NCBI GenBank assembly: GCA_006503535.1
Contig: QYRS01000016.1
Location: forward strand, 124,001 to 188,000
Direction of reading: 5' to 3'
DNA from: Arthrinium phaeospermum
Taxonomy: Eukaryota; Ascomycota; Sordariomycetes; Amphisphaeriales; Apiosporaceae
Length of the DNA: 64,000 bases
Shown here: in pieces, positions 1 to 11,273 of the stretch
How positions within the stretch are numbered: position 1 is the first letter of the stretch
Layout: each line of letters begins with the position of its first letter
Program-made: the position numbers and the translations under genes
Notes under the pieces: model-generated
Databases searched by the model: none
What the model was told of the DNA's origin: nothing
Seen by the model: only the letters and a program-made list of their open reading frames with translations

Positions 1-677
1 CTAGGCTAACCCCTCCACGCCCCTCGCCTTCTCCGCCGGGAGAGGTTATAAACACGCCTCTTGGAAGATTTGGCCTTTGAGTTTGATTTTTCTCCAGCAA
101 CTTGTTTGCCTTCTCAATTTTCCCCAGCACCCCATAATCCAACAGGATTTTGCCAATATATCCACGCTCAGATTTCCCTACACATCCGACGGCGGGCAAA
201 CCGGGGTGGCTTAGCTGCTGTCATCTTTCGGCTGGATTCCCTCGATTTGCGTCCTGTCAAGATCGTAGATCCACGGAGATCATCCGCTGCCGATCATCGT
301 TGGACCTCTGAGCCAATCCATCTGCTTGACACGGGCAGGAGCCGAGGGACGGGTAGAGTGCTTCGTCGCCAGAGGCTGCCCAAAGTCCCACAGTGCTGAC
401 CATTCATCGAAGAGGCGGCGTGGCCGGACCAGTAAGATTCGGCCACACCAACCCAGGGCTGACTTATCCAGAGGTAAGTAGAACACCCGACGACGTTTTC
501 TTGATGTTCTCGTCATACCAAGATTGCACTAGAGTATGATAGGCTGACATTTCCAAAGCGCTTTTCCTTCTCTTGGGCCGGGCATTTTTGCCAGACTCGT
601 TCATGTCATAAAGACATTGCTGAGCAAGAAGAAGCAGGTATCCGTCACCCATAATACTGAACGATTATCTTGAGAAG
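1..677. other. Upstream region and probable 5' leader of the AAA ATPase gene
   Basis: No supported gene. Open frames here start at non-ATG codons or lack recognisable protein sequence. A TATAAA at 47-52 could be a distant promoter element, but nothing links it firmly to the ATG at 678. Confidence 0.4.
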
Positions 678-3600
678 ATGGACGCCTCGGGTAACCTTGG
701 CTCTGCTACTGAGAGCCGCAAGGGCACGATGCCTGTCAGTGGTACCTTAGTCGAAGAAGGCTTCAACGCCGACATGAAGCCCGCCCCGGCCGCGGAGGCA
801 GGTGGAGGTGGCAAGACCGGCAAGTCTAATGTCGACAATGGAAAGAAGCAAGGAGTGAACGGCTGCAAAAAGAAGAAGAAGAAGAAGCACCCAACCAAGG
901 CGAAGTCCAAGGCCAACAAGAAGAAGCCATCGGGAACTCGAGAAGACGATTCCACCTCCAGCAGCAGCAGCAGCAGCAGCGATAGCGAGGCCGTTGAGCA
1001 TACGGCCGATTCCACGACGGATGAAGATGATGATTCCGGTGACTCCGACTCTGATTCTCAGGCCCTTTCAGATTCTTCGGAGCCGGAGGCTGAACTCGTG
1101 AGAAAGCCCAAGGGATTGAAGAAGCGACAGTGCCCCAAAAAGACACAGCAGCAACAGCGAAAGACCAAGTCCGCTAAGGCGACCAAGAAGTCCAAGAATC
1201 AGTCGACGAAGTCCCGTGTCGAGGCCAACGGTGACGAGAACGATAGTGATCTCGTCGGTGAAGATGGCGACTCGGACTTCGATGACGAGGATGAGTCTGA
1301 AGTGGATTACGCCCGACCCGGTCGGGCCAGTCAGGACTCGTCGGCGCTAGCCACCATAGCGCAGGAGATCCGGCAGATAAGACAGACGCAGCTTAAGCAG
1401 CAGCAGCAGCTCGACCAGCTCCAATACATCGTCAATATCTCCGGTCCTGGTGGTATGGGAAATGCTGGTGGTCTATTCAACCCCCTGGCCGCCAATACGG
1501 GTCTGCCCAACCAAGGACTTCTGGGCAATAGCAATACAATGGGTCTTGCTGCACTTGGCCAACAGACCGCCATAAGAGGAGGCGGCCTTACCGGTAGCTC
1601 TACTACTGGTCGTGGCGGCGCTAGAGGAGCCGGTCGCGATCTTGCCCTCGGTGGCGGAGGATCTAGGGCGGGACATCGAAGCCGTCGAGACGTATACTAC
1701 GAGGATGACGACGAAGGCATCCTCGCCGCAGGTGGTCGAGGTAACGGCAATTCTCTTCTGGGTTCTCCCAAGCACGGGAAGCGTGGGGGTGCCTATCCCC
1801 CTCCGCCCAAGGGAACCGCCAAGTTGGAGTTCAAGCGGGTCGATCAGGTCTGGGATTCGCAGATTCATAACTACAAACTGCAGGAGACGGCCAAGAACAC
1901 ACATGACGCTCACTACAACGAGTACCTGTTCCACGTGCGCCGCACGTTCGACTGGGAGAACAAGTTCAAGGCGACGGTGGTCGACATCAAGAGCAAGAAG
2001 CTGCGCGAGTGCCTGCAGGAGGTGATTGGGCCGGTTAAGGGGGTCAGCCTCGTCGAGGACACGCCGAAGCTCGACCCGAACATGCTTTTCCTGTAAGTAC
2101 CGCGACCCTCTGTCCAAAGCCAGTTTCCATCCGATGGATAGCATGAGCTAGGGCAGCTATCAGCAGACAAAATGAGGCGCGACCTTTGGCTAACACATAC
2201 CGCAGGTACTTGGAAGATCTCCGAGAGCACCTTCACAAGCTCAAGGGCGTGACGGTCGAGGCCAAGACTAAGAAGGAGCGCAAGAAGCAGCAGGCTTGGC
2301 TGGATGATAAGTGCCGCCACCTGAAGGTGCTCGTCAAGTATCTGGACAAGGACTATGCTCATATCAAGAAGAGGTGAGTGCCGATCCAGATCCTGATGTG
2401 TTCCCTTTCCGTGAGGGAATCTCATGGAAAGCAGGTACCAAAAACGACGAGATAGCGACTAACCAAACTCACTTGATAGCCTATATCCCCTTCTCGAGAA
2501 CGGCCTTATTACATTCGACCTGCTGTGGGCATTGTGGAAGCCGAACACACTCGTCTTCACAACGACCTATGGAACCCCTGAGGAGCACCGCGTCTTCAAG
2601 GTGGAGGTCGCCGAGAAACGTTATACTCCGCTCAAGGGTGAAACCTACTACGTCGAAGGCAAGGTAAGAAAGAAGTCTTCACCCACCCCGTCATTACTTA
2701 CTCAAGCTCGACGACTTCTTCCAATGGCATTATGCTTAGATATAGGTATATGCTAACCACCAATCGCACACAGTATTTTGAATACGACGGCAAGAATTTC
2801 GGCTTCGGCGCCATGGCCGAGGAGCTCCCGGACTTCCAGGGCTCGCGCCGCATCGACAGCCTGGCATGCTACCCGCTGCAGTACCACAAGGACGAGGCGC
2901 GGGTGCGGCTCGACCTGATCGAGCGGGGCAAGAAGTTCGTGGGCCTGGGCGGCGTCCACTACAAGTGCCACCAGGGCCTGGCCTACTACAAGAAGAAGAA
3001 ATCGGTCGTGCGCGTCGAGGTCAACAGCCGCATCATGGTCGACCCGGCCATCCACCGCCGCAACAACCCCAACTACCCCATCTCCATCGTCCGGCCTAAG
3101 GTCGAGGACATCTTTGGCGGTGACTCGGACGAGGAGGATGAGGAGGACGAGGATAGCGAGGGTCAGGATTGCGATCACCAGGATCACCATCACCATGAAG
3201 GCGGGCTGGCGAATGGCGCTTTACAGCCTGCTCTCGGCGGCGGCGGCGGCAGCAACAATGAGAGCGGCGAGGAGTCGGTTAAGATGGTCACAAAGGGCTT
3301 TATGAACAGAGAGGGCAAGTTGGAGATCCACAGGGTGCCCGCGGACGAGGCCGATAGCCTGGTTCCCAATGAGCAGCTGGATAAGGTCGAGAGCCAAGGT
3401 ACCAAGGAAGGCGAGACCAAGAAGGACGCCAAAGCTACCGCCACTGCTGCGGCCGCCAGCAAGATCCCCGAGTTCAGCGACGAGGAGTACCTCATCGCCT
3501 CGCCCGTCGTCTTGGGCTTCGCGTTTGGCGAGAAGCTCTGGCTCGAGTTCACCGTGTCGGGCATCAAGGACATTGTGTGGAACGAGCACGCCTACGACTC

Positions 3601-4634
3601 CTTGGTCCGGGAGCCCAACAAGAAAGAGATTGTGCAGGTAAGTGTTGACAACGGAATCCCAACGACCACTGAGTTAAGTAGGCACTCTTACTAATCGCGA
3701 TATCCCAGGCTCTCGTCGAGTCCCACAAGTACCACCCCACCGAGAGCATCGACGACGTGATCCAGGGCAAGGGCAAGGGCCTGGTGGCGGTCCTGCACGG
3801 CCCGCCCGGCACGGGCAAGACGCTGACGGCCGAGGGCATCAGCGAGCTGCTGCGGTGCCCGCTGTACAACGTGTCGGCCGGCGACCTGGGCACCGACAGC
3901 CGCTACCTCGAGGCGGAGCTGCAGAAGACGCTCGACATCTGCCACGCGTGGGGCGCCATCCTGCTGCTGGACGAGGCCGACGTGTTTCTGGAGAAGCGCA
4001 ACATGGCCGATATCCACCGCAATGCGCTGGTTAGCATCTTTTTGCGGCAGTTGGAGTACTTTCAGGGGATTCTGTTTTTGACAACGAACCGTGTTGAGGT
4101 GAGTAAGATTCATTGGTTGGCTGGTTGACTTCCATGCATCATGTCACGATGCTGCTGTCCGTCATGAGATCGACGGCATTGGCTAACATGTGTATTTCAC
4201 TGCAGTCCTTCGACGAGGCTTTCCTGTCGCGCATGCACATCCCGCTGCGCTACGACGAGCTGGACGCCAAGGCGCGCAAGGCCGTCTTCAAGATGTTCAT
4301 CGAGCGGGTGCGCAACAACGGCGCCGCCACCAGTACGGCGACCACCATCACCGCCGAGGACTACGACTGCGAGGTCGTGCCGCCCACTGCCGTCGCAGGT
4401 GGCCCTAACCGGGTGGCCGAGTTCACCGACGAGGACTACAACGAGCTCGCGCGCTACAGTCTCAACGGCCGGCAGATCAAGAACACGGTCATCACGGCGC
4501 ACCGGGTGGCGCGCCAGAAGGGCGAGGCCCTCGGGATGCGCCAGATCCGCAACTACCTCGGCGTGGTCATGGACTTTGAGCGCGATATCAAGGGCGGGCC
4601 GGGGTATCAGGACGCTATGCGCTCCTACTTTTAG
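678..4634 (+). CDS. AAA+ ATPase with fungal DUF7025-type N-terminal region
   Basis: Six exons: 678-2092, 2206-2373, 2480-2663, 2774-3637, 3709-4098 and 4206-4634, giving 1,149 residues. All donors are GTRAG-type, and the reading frame is preserved across every junction. Residues 1-220 are low-complexity Lys-rich and Ser/Asp/Glu-rich tracts, followed by a Gln-rich stretch that may form a coiled coil. The fungal family's own N-terminal region (about 380-660) leads to the AAA module: Walker A GPPGTGKT at about 908-915, Walker B LLLDEAD with D965/E966, sensor-1 LTTNR, and an Arg in FLSRMH as the likely arginine finger. The family is known from sequence as cytoplasmic or nuclear ATPases with poorly defined substrates. 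The basic tracts suggest nuclear localisation (inference). An acidic, His-rich insert lies at 3120-3250. The ATG at 678 is the first in frame and precedes all conserved sequence. Confidence 0.9.
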
Positions 4635-7068
4635 TGAGAGGGGGCGGAACAGGCAAGGCAGGAGGAGGGAAAGGCTTGAATGGGCATCCTGCGCCGTAGG
4701 ATCTCTTGGCGCTTGTCATCGCCATCGTTATATTCCTGGTTGTTCTGCCTGTCTTCTTCTGGCTCTCTACCAAAAAGAATGGGTGAAGATTGTGCGCTCA
4801 ATGGAGGTTCTACGTAGATAGATATGACTTCTTCGTCTTTTCATGTATGAGCGCAATCATGGGTTTCTTTCTTCTTCTGAGAATTTGGACTGCTCGAGCG
4901 TTGGTGTAACATCTGGGTTTCCTTTGGTGTGTTTCTTCGTGGTACCAGATTTGAAGCGATGAGTGTTGTTGCATATCGTGTGGGTTTTGCGCTGCGGTAA
5001 TACTTAATGCCACTTACTATTCTCTTCTCCTGCACCCTATCGACCGTAATTATCCCCAAACCATACTTCCTGCAAGTTACAGTGACAGTAAGCGCAGGCT
5101 GCAAGGTTGACACTCTCCATCAATGAGTACGGCAAACCGGTTCTCCCGAATATGTGTGCGACGCGTGGCTTGTCAGAGGTAAATGCGTGCGTTCTGTTAT
5201 CCAACAAACCTTGTGTCACACCGACATACGTCTACATAAAACGAATAAAGATTGAGGAGAGCTGCTCTGTATTCTGACCCGACCAATGAGTACCGCGGGA
5301 AACGACCCGTATTTGAGTAGGTGAATAATAAACTTGGATCTCAAAGGTCAATTCGGATTTATGACGTATCTCGGGGCTCATGCAGTTGACACATAAGAGG
5401 AAACGGAGGAGCGAAAGACTGGTCTGAGAGAAGTTTGTTATTGGGTTGATCTGGCAGGGGAAATTTACCGGTGCATCTACATCACCTACAATACTTTGAG
5501 CGACAATCATGCAACGCGCCTACAGAACAAATCAGATACGTTCACGGCAAAAACCGAGCATTAAAACATAACACGTGGTGCTGGGGACGGGCTATGCCTT
5601 TCGATCAATCTGCGATCGGCTCGATGGCTTCTTTCGGAGACTGGGGGCTGTTGCGATCAAATTGATGCCATTGGGGTCTGGGGGTCTGGAGGGGCAGAGC
5701 TCCCCGCTAAAGAGCGGGAAAGCGTTTCCCCTGCACCTTGTAGTGCATTGAAATCGCCCAAACGGGCAGGTAGTGGTGCTAAATACAGAAAGCCGCGCCG
5801 CTTCCGCCAGGGCCAAAAATAGGCACTGCCGCCCACCCAAGCCGCTACAGTTGGTTCCTGGTTTTCATGTAGGAACAGCAGGCATTGACATCACTTGCAG
5901 ATTGATCCATCTCGTCTTTCCCTCTGGTTAAAGACCACCGGCTACCAACATAATACCCCTGCCGTAAAAGCGTCGCGTCGATGCAAACTGTCATTGAGCG
6001 ATTAAGGTCGCATTTCATGCTACAACATTCATCCATTTTCCTTGACTGGCAAGTCGGAGTTCGTGCGGGATTTGGAACAAACCATCAGCAGCAGCAGCAG
6101 CCTTTTTCCTTTTCCTTTGATCTGGAGGATCCGTTTGGGGCGCGAGGGGTGCAAAGCCCCGTAACAGTAAGCTTATGTCCGTCAAGAACTCTTCGAGCAA
6201 AAGGCAAGAGGAGTTGGTCAGGGAGGGCATCTTGATTTCGGGACCTGGACCCTTCACACGCTCAATCAAATGTGCAGCCGAAACCTGTCAGGCTGCACAA
6301 GACAGACTTGCTTGCAAATGCATCAACCTGCAACCCCCGCGCGGCTCTCGCTCCACAGTTGCTCTACCTGGCACCATCGGTTAGCAGCTGCAAGGCACAT
6401 ATACTCGCCCGCAAATAGCAGTCTGACAAAACTTACTACTACTATCCACAGCGGATGCAGTGATTTGCTAAGAATGGCTATAGTATCGTGCTTATTTCTT
6501 ACTACTTACTATACCTACAGCTAACAATACGGGAGCATGCAGGTTCTAGATGGCCTGCTTTCTTTTTCTGCAATAAGACCGCAGTCCTCCAATCTCTGCC
6601 ATGTGGCGACGATATTGGCCCCCTCCATCGCAGGATTGGGGGTGTGTGGCCGTGCCTGGCAGCGACACACAACCAACAACATGTCGCTCACACCACCGGC
6701 GCATCTAGGTGTCTAACCAAGATGCCAAGTAACTCTTTCCTGGAGTAATGGGAGGATTCTCAGTTACAGTTAAGAATCCGCGGTCGGCGGATCCTTCCCG
6801 CCCAGGGGTAAGGAGCAAATGTTGGACGTCACGCAGCTGTGAAGCCGGGGACATTGACATGGCTTCAACTTAGTGAGAGGGCTATATAATGTTGACGCTG
6901 ATCCCCGTGCTGATTATACAATGAGTTTTGTTCAGAGCATCTTCAGCTTTCCAATCTCGCACAGACAGGTCTTACCCGTTCTTCTCGGGAGACAGCCTTC
7001 GTTCGACATTTACCCTGCACCTTCCCTCTGCTCCCGTTGTCTGCATTTCTTACTTCTCCCATGACACC
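4635..7068. other. Intergenic region without a recognisable gene
   Basis: About 2.4 kb with only short open frames and no family resemblance. The proximal part should hold the 3' UTR of the AAA gene. The last 200 bases hold the promoter of the secreted-protein gene, including a TATA box. No repeats or RNA genes were recognised. Confidence 0.5.
6882..6889 (+). promoter_or_regulatory. TATA box of the secreted-protein gene
   Basis: CTATATAAT lies about 185 bases upstream of the ATG at 7069, a plausible distance for a fungal gene with a leader of 100-150 bases. Seen by eye; no transcription start is known. Confidence 0.5.
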
Positions 7069-7866
7069 ATGTTCTTCACACACGTCCTCGAATCTCTGGC
7101 CTTCGCGGCCCTGGTTGCTGCCGCCCCGACCGCCCAGCCGGCCCTGAACAGCAGGCAAGCCGGCACGCCGTACACGGGCGTGCTGACCCCGGCGCAGTGC
7201 GCAGCCCTGGTGCCGCGCAAGACCACGGGCGACACGAACCAGGGCCTCGGCATCTCCATCGAGAACGCCGACAGCGGGCCGCGGAGCTACTTCGTCTACT
7301 CCAACGGGTGCGACTCGATGCCCTACATCCACGTCGCCGACGTGCCGGCCAAGAAGACCGTCTTCGTGTCGCTGCCGGCGAAGTTCCAGGGCCGCATCCA
7401 GCGCGGCACCTACGACGTCCACGTCGCCCGCGCCAAGGGCCCCGACACCTCGCTCGGCACCTGGCTCGAGCTCGGCTACGACGCCGACAACAAGTCGTAC
7501 GGCGACGTGTCGCTGATCCGGGGGTGCGACGGCGCCGTCAAGCTCCGCACCACGGACGGCACGGGCGCGGCGACGGGCTTCAGCACCAAGTGCATGGCCG
7601 GTGCGCCCGCGGGAGCCATCGGCAAGAAGCTCAGCGGCGGCGCCTCGGTCAAGGCCACGGAGCGGTCCAAGAACGCCAACGACCCCAACCCGAACGACGG
7701 CAAGCCCGTCGTGCTGACGACGCCGCGGGACTGGCTCCTCAAGACGCTGACCGACGCCAGCGGCAAGGCCGAGACGAAGGCGTACATTGATGACTTTCAT
7801 GGGAACCCTGTCATTTGCGACACCAAGGGGCGCTGGCACGCTACCTTCTACACGGGGAACCCTTAG
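7069..7866 (+). CDS. Conserved fungal secreted protein, function unknown
   Basis: Single exon, 265 residues. The chosen ATG follows CACC and gives a clear signal peptide (FFTH, then a hydrophobic Ala/Leu stretch ending LVAAAP at about residue 20). The same frame is open further upstream but only from a TTG, and that would bury the signal. The mature part is rich in Gly and beta-prone segments. Motifs I recognise from an uncharacterised ascomycete secreted family are FVYSNGCDS, KFQGRIQRGT, LGTWLELGYD, DVSLIRGCDGA and a C-terminal HGNPVICD. Four Cys after the signal, apart from C44, could form two disulfides. The overall pattern is compatible with a beta-sandwich (thaumatin-like) fold, but I cannot confirm that. 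No catalytic motif is visible. An out-of-frame ATG at 7061 overlaps the start. Confidence 0.8.
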   Translation: MFFTHVLESLAFAALVAAAPTAQPALNSRQAGTPYTGVLTPAQCAALVPRKTTGDTNQGLGISIENADSGPRSYFVYSNGCDSMPYIHVADVPAKKTVFVSLPAKFQGRIQRGTYDVHVARAKGPDTSLGTWLELGYDADNKSYGDVSLIRGCDGAVKLRTTDGTGAATGFSTKCMAGAPAGAIGKKLSGGASVKATERSKNANDPNPNDGKPVVLTTPRDWLLKTLTDASGKAETKAYIDDFHGNPVICDTKGRWHATFYTGNP

Positions 7867-8648
7867 TTGATCGCACTCTTCGCCTGCTTCGCTTCATTCG
7901 CTTCTCCTGTTCAATTTTTAGACGGAATGGCTGGGCCAGGTATAAAGGTTTATTGCTTTGGGGTTTGCTACGCATCTTGGGTTTCCGGCGTTCCTCTCGC
8001 GAAGTGCGAGGAGTTGGGAATTTTCATGGGGGCGTTATGGCGAATCTGTTTTTGGGGGTGGCTAAGGCTGCGTTCTTCGAAAAGTTGCTCCGTGGTATTT
8101 GGTATGAACATACGATAATTGGATTGATACCCCGAGTTGTAGATAGTGAAGAATAGTACTTATCTTTTCTGAAAACATCTGTGGTCAATAGACCTGTTTC
8201 TTGCAGCGCGAAGTGACATTTGGTAAGCTGTTGTTTGGAGATAAGGACTGAACAGCAATCGTGTGCAGCGGAGGCTTCACAGCCCCTTGCATACGTAATT
8301 CGCGTCTCTGCTTCATTCGGCGTGACTGTTACCGAAATCCCTCATATTACCCAATTAGGCGGGAAATGGTATGTTGGACAGTCACGCCGGTCCTAATCCG
8401 CCTAAAGATAGCAAATGAGCTTTCGCTCTGATCACTCTCGGCGGGAATTGATGAGCACATCAACATGATATATGAACTTGCGCTGCCCGGCGGCTCTCGA
8501 ACCGCAATTATTCGAGCATCTCTCAGGCGAAGAGAAAGGCGAGCTCTTTCCATCGTTCCATATCGACTTCAATCCATCTGGTTGGCGCATTGCCCCCCTG
8601 CAGAGATCGCGTAGTAAGCTGAGCTGCCAACATTTACCCCTCCCAGCC
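7867..8648. other. Intergenic region
   Basis: Presumed 3' UTR of the secreted-protein gene and promoter of the hydrolase gene. Short open frames only, with no recognisable product. Confidence 0.45.
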
Positions 8649-9764
8649 ATGGCGCTGCAACGTCATCTCAGCAGCCTCTACCACTACCTCCGCCTCCACG
8701 TCTTCGTCCTCGTCTTCCGCCTGCTCCTCCGCTGGCGCACCGCCGCGCACATCCAGCGCGATGCCGCCGTCCTGCCCCTCGCCGAAGCCGGGGTTAGCAA
8801 GCAGCGCATCCAGATCCCCTCACGCGACCCCGGGCGCTTTATCGCCGCCGATCTCTATCTGCCTCTGCCCCACGATGACAAGAATGGAGGAGATCAATCG
8901 CGGCGGTTGCCCGTGCTCGTGAATTGGCACGGCAGCGGCTTCATCTTCCCCCTCCTGGGCACCGACGCCTACTTCTGCACCCGCATGGCCCGCGACGCCG
9001 GCGTCGCCGTGCTCGATGCCGACTACCGCAAGGCGCCCGAGCATCCCTACCCGGCTGCGATCGACGACGCCGAGGACACGCTCCGGTGGGTCGCGTCCCC
9101 TGCGACCACGGCGCTGGCGTCCAACTGGGACCCCCACCGCATCGCCGTGTCGGGCTTCAGCGCGGGCGGGCACATCGCCGCCGTCGCCGCGTCGCACCTG
9201 AAACACAAGCTCGAGAAGGAGACCCCTCGGCTCCCCATCCGCATCGAAATGCTCCTGTCCATCTACGGCTCCGCCGACCTCGCGAGCGACGGAGCCGCCA
9301 AGAAGAAACCCCTGCCCAACCTGCGCGCGCACGCGCCTTGGATCTTGAACATGTTCGCCGAGGCCTACGCGCCGGACCCGCCGTTCTCGCGGACCGACCC
9401 GGCTATATCGCCCGTCTTTGCGGACCCGGGTACGTTCCCGCCTACGACGGCGTTCCTGACTTGCGAGGGGGATAACCTGCGGTGGGAGATCGAGACGCTG
9501 GTGGGGCGCCTAAAGGAGGGCGAGGGCGAGGGCGAAGGCGGTACTATTCAAGCAAAAGACGGAACGCCAAAGAAGAAGCGAGACGTCCATTACAAGATGC
9601 TCGAGGGCGTGTGCCATGCGTTTGACAAGGGCATCAAAGAGGACGGGGGCGGGTCGTTGGCCTGGATCCGGCGCGAGGAGGCTTATGCCTGGGCGGCGTC
9701 GCTGCTTAAGGAGGGGCTTCAATCGCCGCGGCGAGAGGGGGGCGGTCCCGCTTGGACTGGGTGA
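8649..9764 (+). CDS. Alpha/beta hydrolase, hormone-sensitive lipase type
   Basis: Single exon, 371 residues from the ATG at 8649, which sits in a good initiation context (CAGCCATGG). An in-frame ATG at 8472 would add 59 residues without family character, so the shorter form is preferred. A hydrophobic, Arg-flanked N-terminus (residues 10-30) suggests membrane association. Features of the HSL esterase family: HGSG oxyanion motif at 94-97 (HGGG in most members), the nucleophile elbow GFSAGG with S171, the characteristic DYRKAPEHPYPAAIDDA segment, a candidate acid in the CEGDN loop and H323 in CHAFDKG. It probably hydrolyses short-chain or lactone esters; substrate unknown. A Gly/Glu repeat at about residues 291-298 and a Lys-rich loop lie between the acid and the His. 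Confidence 0.85.
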   Translation: MALQRHLSSLYHYLRLHVFVLVFRLLLRWRTAAHIQRDAAVLPLAEAGVSKQRIQIPSRDPGRFIAADLYLPLPHDDKNGGDQSRRLPVLVNWHGSGFIFPLLGTDAYFCTRMARDAGVAVLDADYRKAPEHPYPAAIDDAEDTLRWVASPATTALASNWDPHRIAVSGFSAGGHIAAVAASHLKHKLEKETPRLPIRIEMLLSIYGSADLASDGAAKKKPLPNLRAHAPWILNMFAEAYAPDPPFSRTDPAISPVFADPGTFPPTTAFLTCEGDNLRWEIETLVGRLKEGEGEGEGGTIQAKDGTPKKKRDVHYKMLEGVCHAFDKGIKEDGGGSLAWIRREEAYAWAASLLKEGLQSPRREGGGPAWTG

Positions 9765-11273
9765 GTTCCGGGTTTGCGAAGATTGCGAGGCCGCATCGGT
9801 TGGTCGCAGCAAGTGGGCTCTTCGTAGGATGCGACGGGGCTCATAGACCTCCAGACGTGGCGAGGCCTGCAAGGATAGACACATATCAAAACAGACAGTT
9901 TCCTGAGAAATAGAGTCTTCTAGTGAGTCAGTCCATCCCATCTTCGATTGACCGCCTACCAGCAAGGCCAGGTCTACGGTTATCTAGTGGCAGATTGACG
10001 TATCACGGGAAACAATCTCCTATGTCCGTTTTACACTAGCTAGGAATATCTCTGTTCCTTTTTCACGTTCCCGATACCTTCCCACTACCGTATAAGTTCG
10101 TGCTGCCCTTATAGTGCATCGCTTTCACCACTGCTTTGACATGACACTGCTTGATCAAATCAGCCTGATTCGGACTTTGGAGGAAGTATACCTCGATTCT
10201 CAGCAAGATGTCGACAACAAGTTCCTCCAGCCCTAGGCTGATGGTTTCGATAATCCTAGCAACATCCGAATATTGCCCCCTTCTTCGTGTCCTCTGCTCC
10301 ATCTTCTCTTGACGGTTCTGGTTCGGATAGGCGAGGTAGGTCGATTGGCTCCTTTTGCCTTGACCGCTACAACGAGGCTGGCTTTTCAGCCCCTGGGATC
10401 AGCTGTTCCGCGATCGGCTCGGCTTACGGCTTAACTGCAACAGGCAACAAGATATGATCCTTTTGCGTGGATCGCGACAGCAGCGCCTCCTCTATTTCCG
10501 ATGCCTCCACTTCTCGTGCCGCTTAAGGAGGACTATCGCTTGTCGCATTGGATACATATACCAGTATAGCCGTAAGCTCTAATAGGGTCCACTTTTGCGT
10601 GTGACATCGTCAAAGACATCAGAGCGTATCGAGTGTGAACATACTTAGCTAGAAGAGAGACAAACAAGTGTTTAGCCAGTGCCGCTTGCTTGGGCGAGTG
10701 CGGCACGGACGACATGGTAGTCAAACAACAATAACACAGTCACAATTAGGTACAACACTCGCATCGGTCCACTTTCTGGCTTGTTCTGTCAGCAGCCCAT
10801 GCTGTTCAGATGTTGCCCGTGGCGCTACTAGGACATGATTAGGCTTGACATTGACGAATCGCGAGGACAACGCCGGCTCCTTTCTTAAGGCTGCTTTAGG
10901 TGGCGTTCATGCTGCCCACTCATTTGACATTGGAACCGCCGAGATCAGCGTTGGGGCCAACAAAACAGGAATGAGGCAGACTGGAACGGATTTCATGCAG
11001 GCAGGTACTTTTGAACGTATCCAATATTTGGAGGCGTTGCTGCATCGGCCATTGGGAGTTTTGATGGAGGGGGTGTGCAGCTAAACCATGTGCAGGTGTG
11101 TAGTTCCAAGAGCCTCGGCCACCATCCCTCAAACCTGGGCGCATTGAGTACCCATGACCTGTGGGTGCGCTTTTGGGGGGGCCCCAGTAGATAGTCTGTG
11201 CTCTCAGAAGGCTACATAGTGTCATTCAAATGAAGAGCTGGGAAAGAGAAAATCATTTGTGTCCATCTAGCCA
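9765..11273. other. Intergenic region, no supported gene
   Basis: About 1.5 kb between two convergent genes. A short reverse-strand frame (10063-10302, 79 codons with an ATG) has no recognised motif and no coding-type base bias. I do not call it. Confidence 0.4.

Noticed and set aside
10063..10302. 79-codon reverse frame with an ATG
   Set aside because: No homologous pattern recognised, and the frame is closed by a stop not far upstream.
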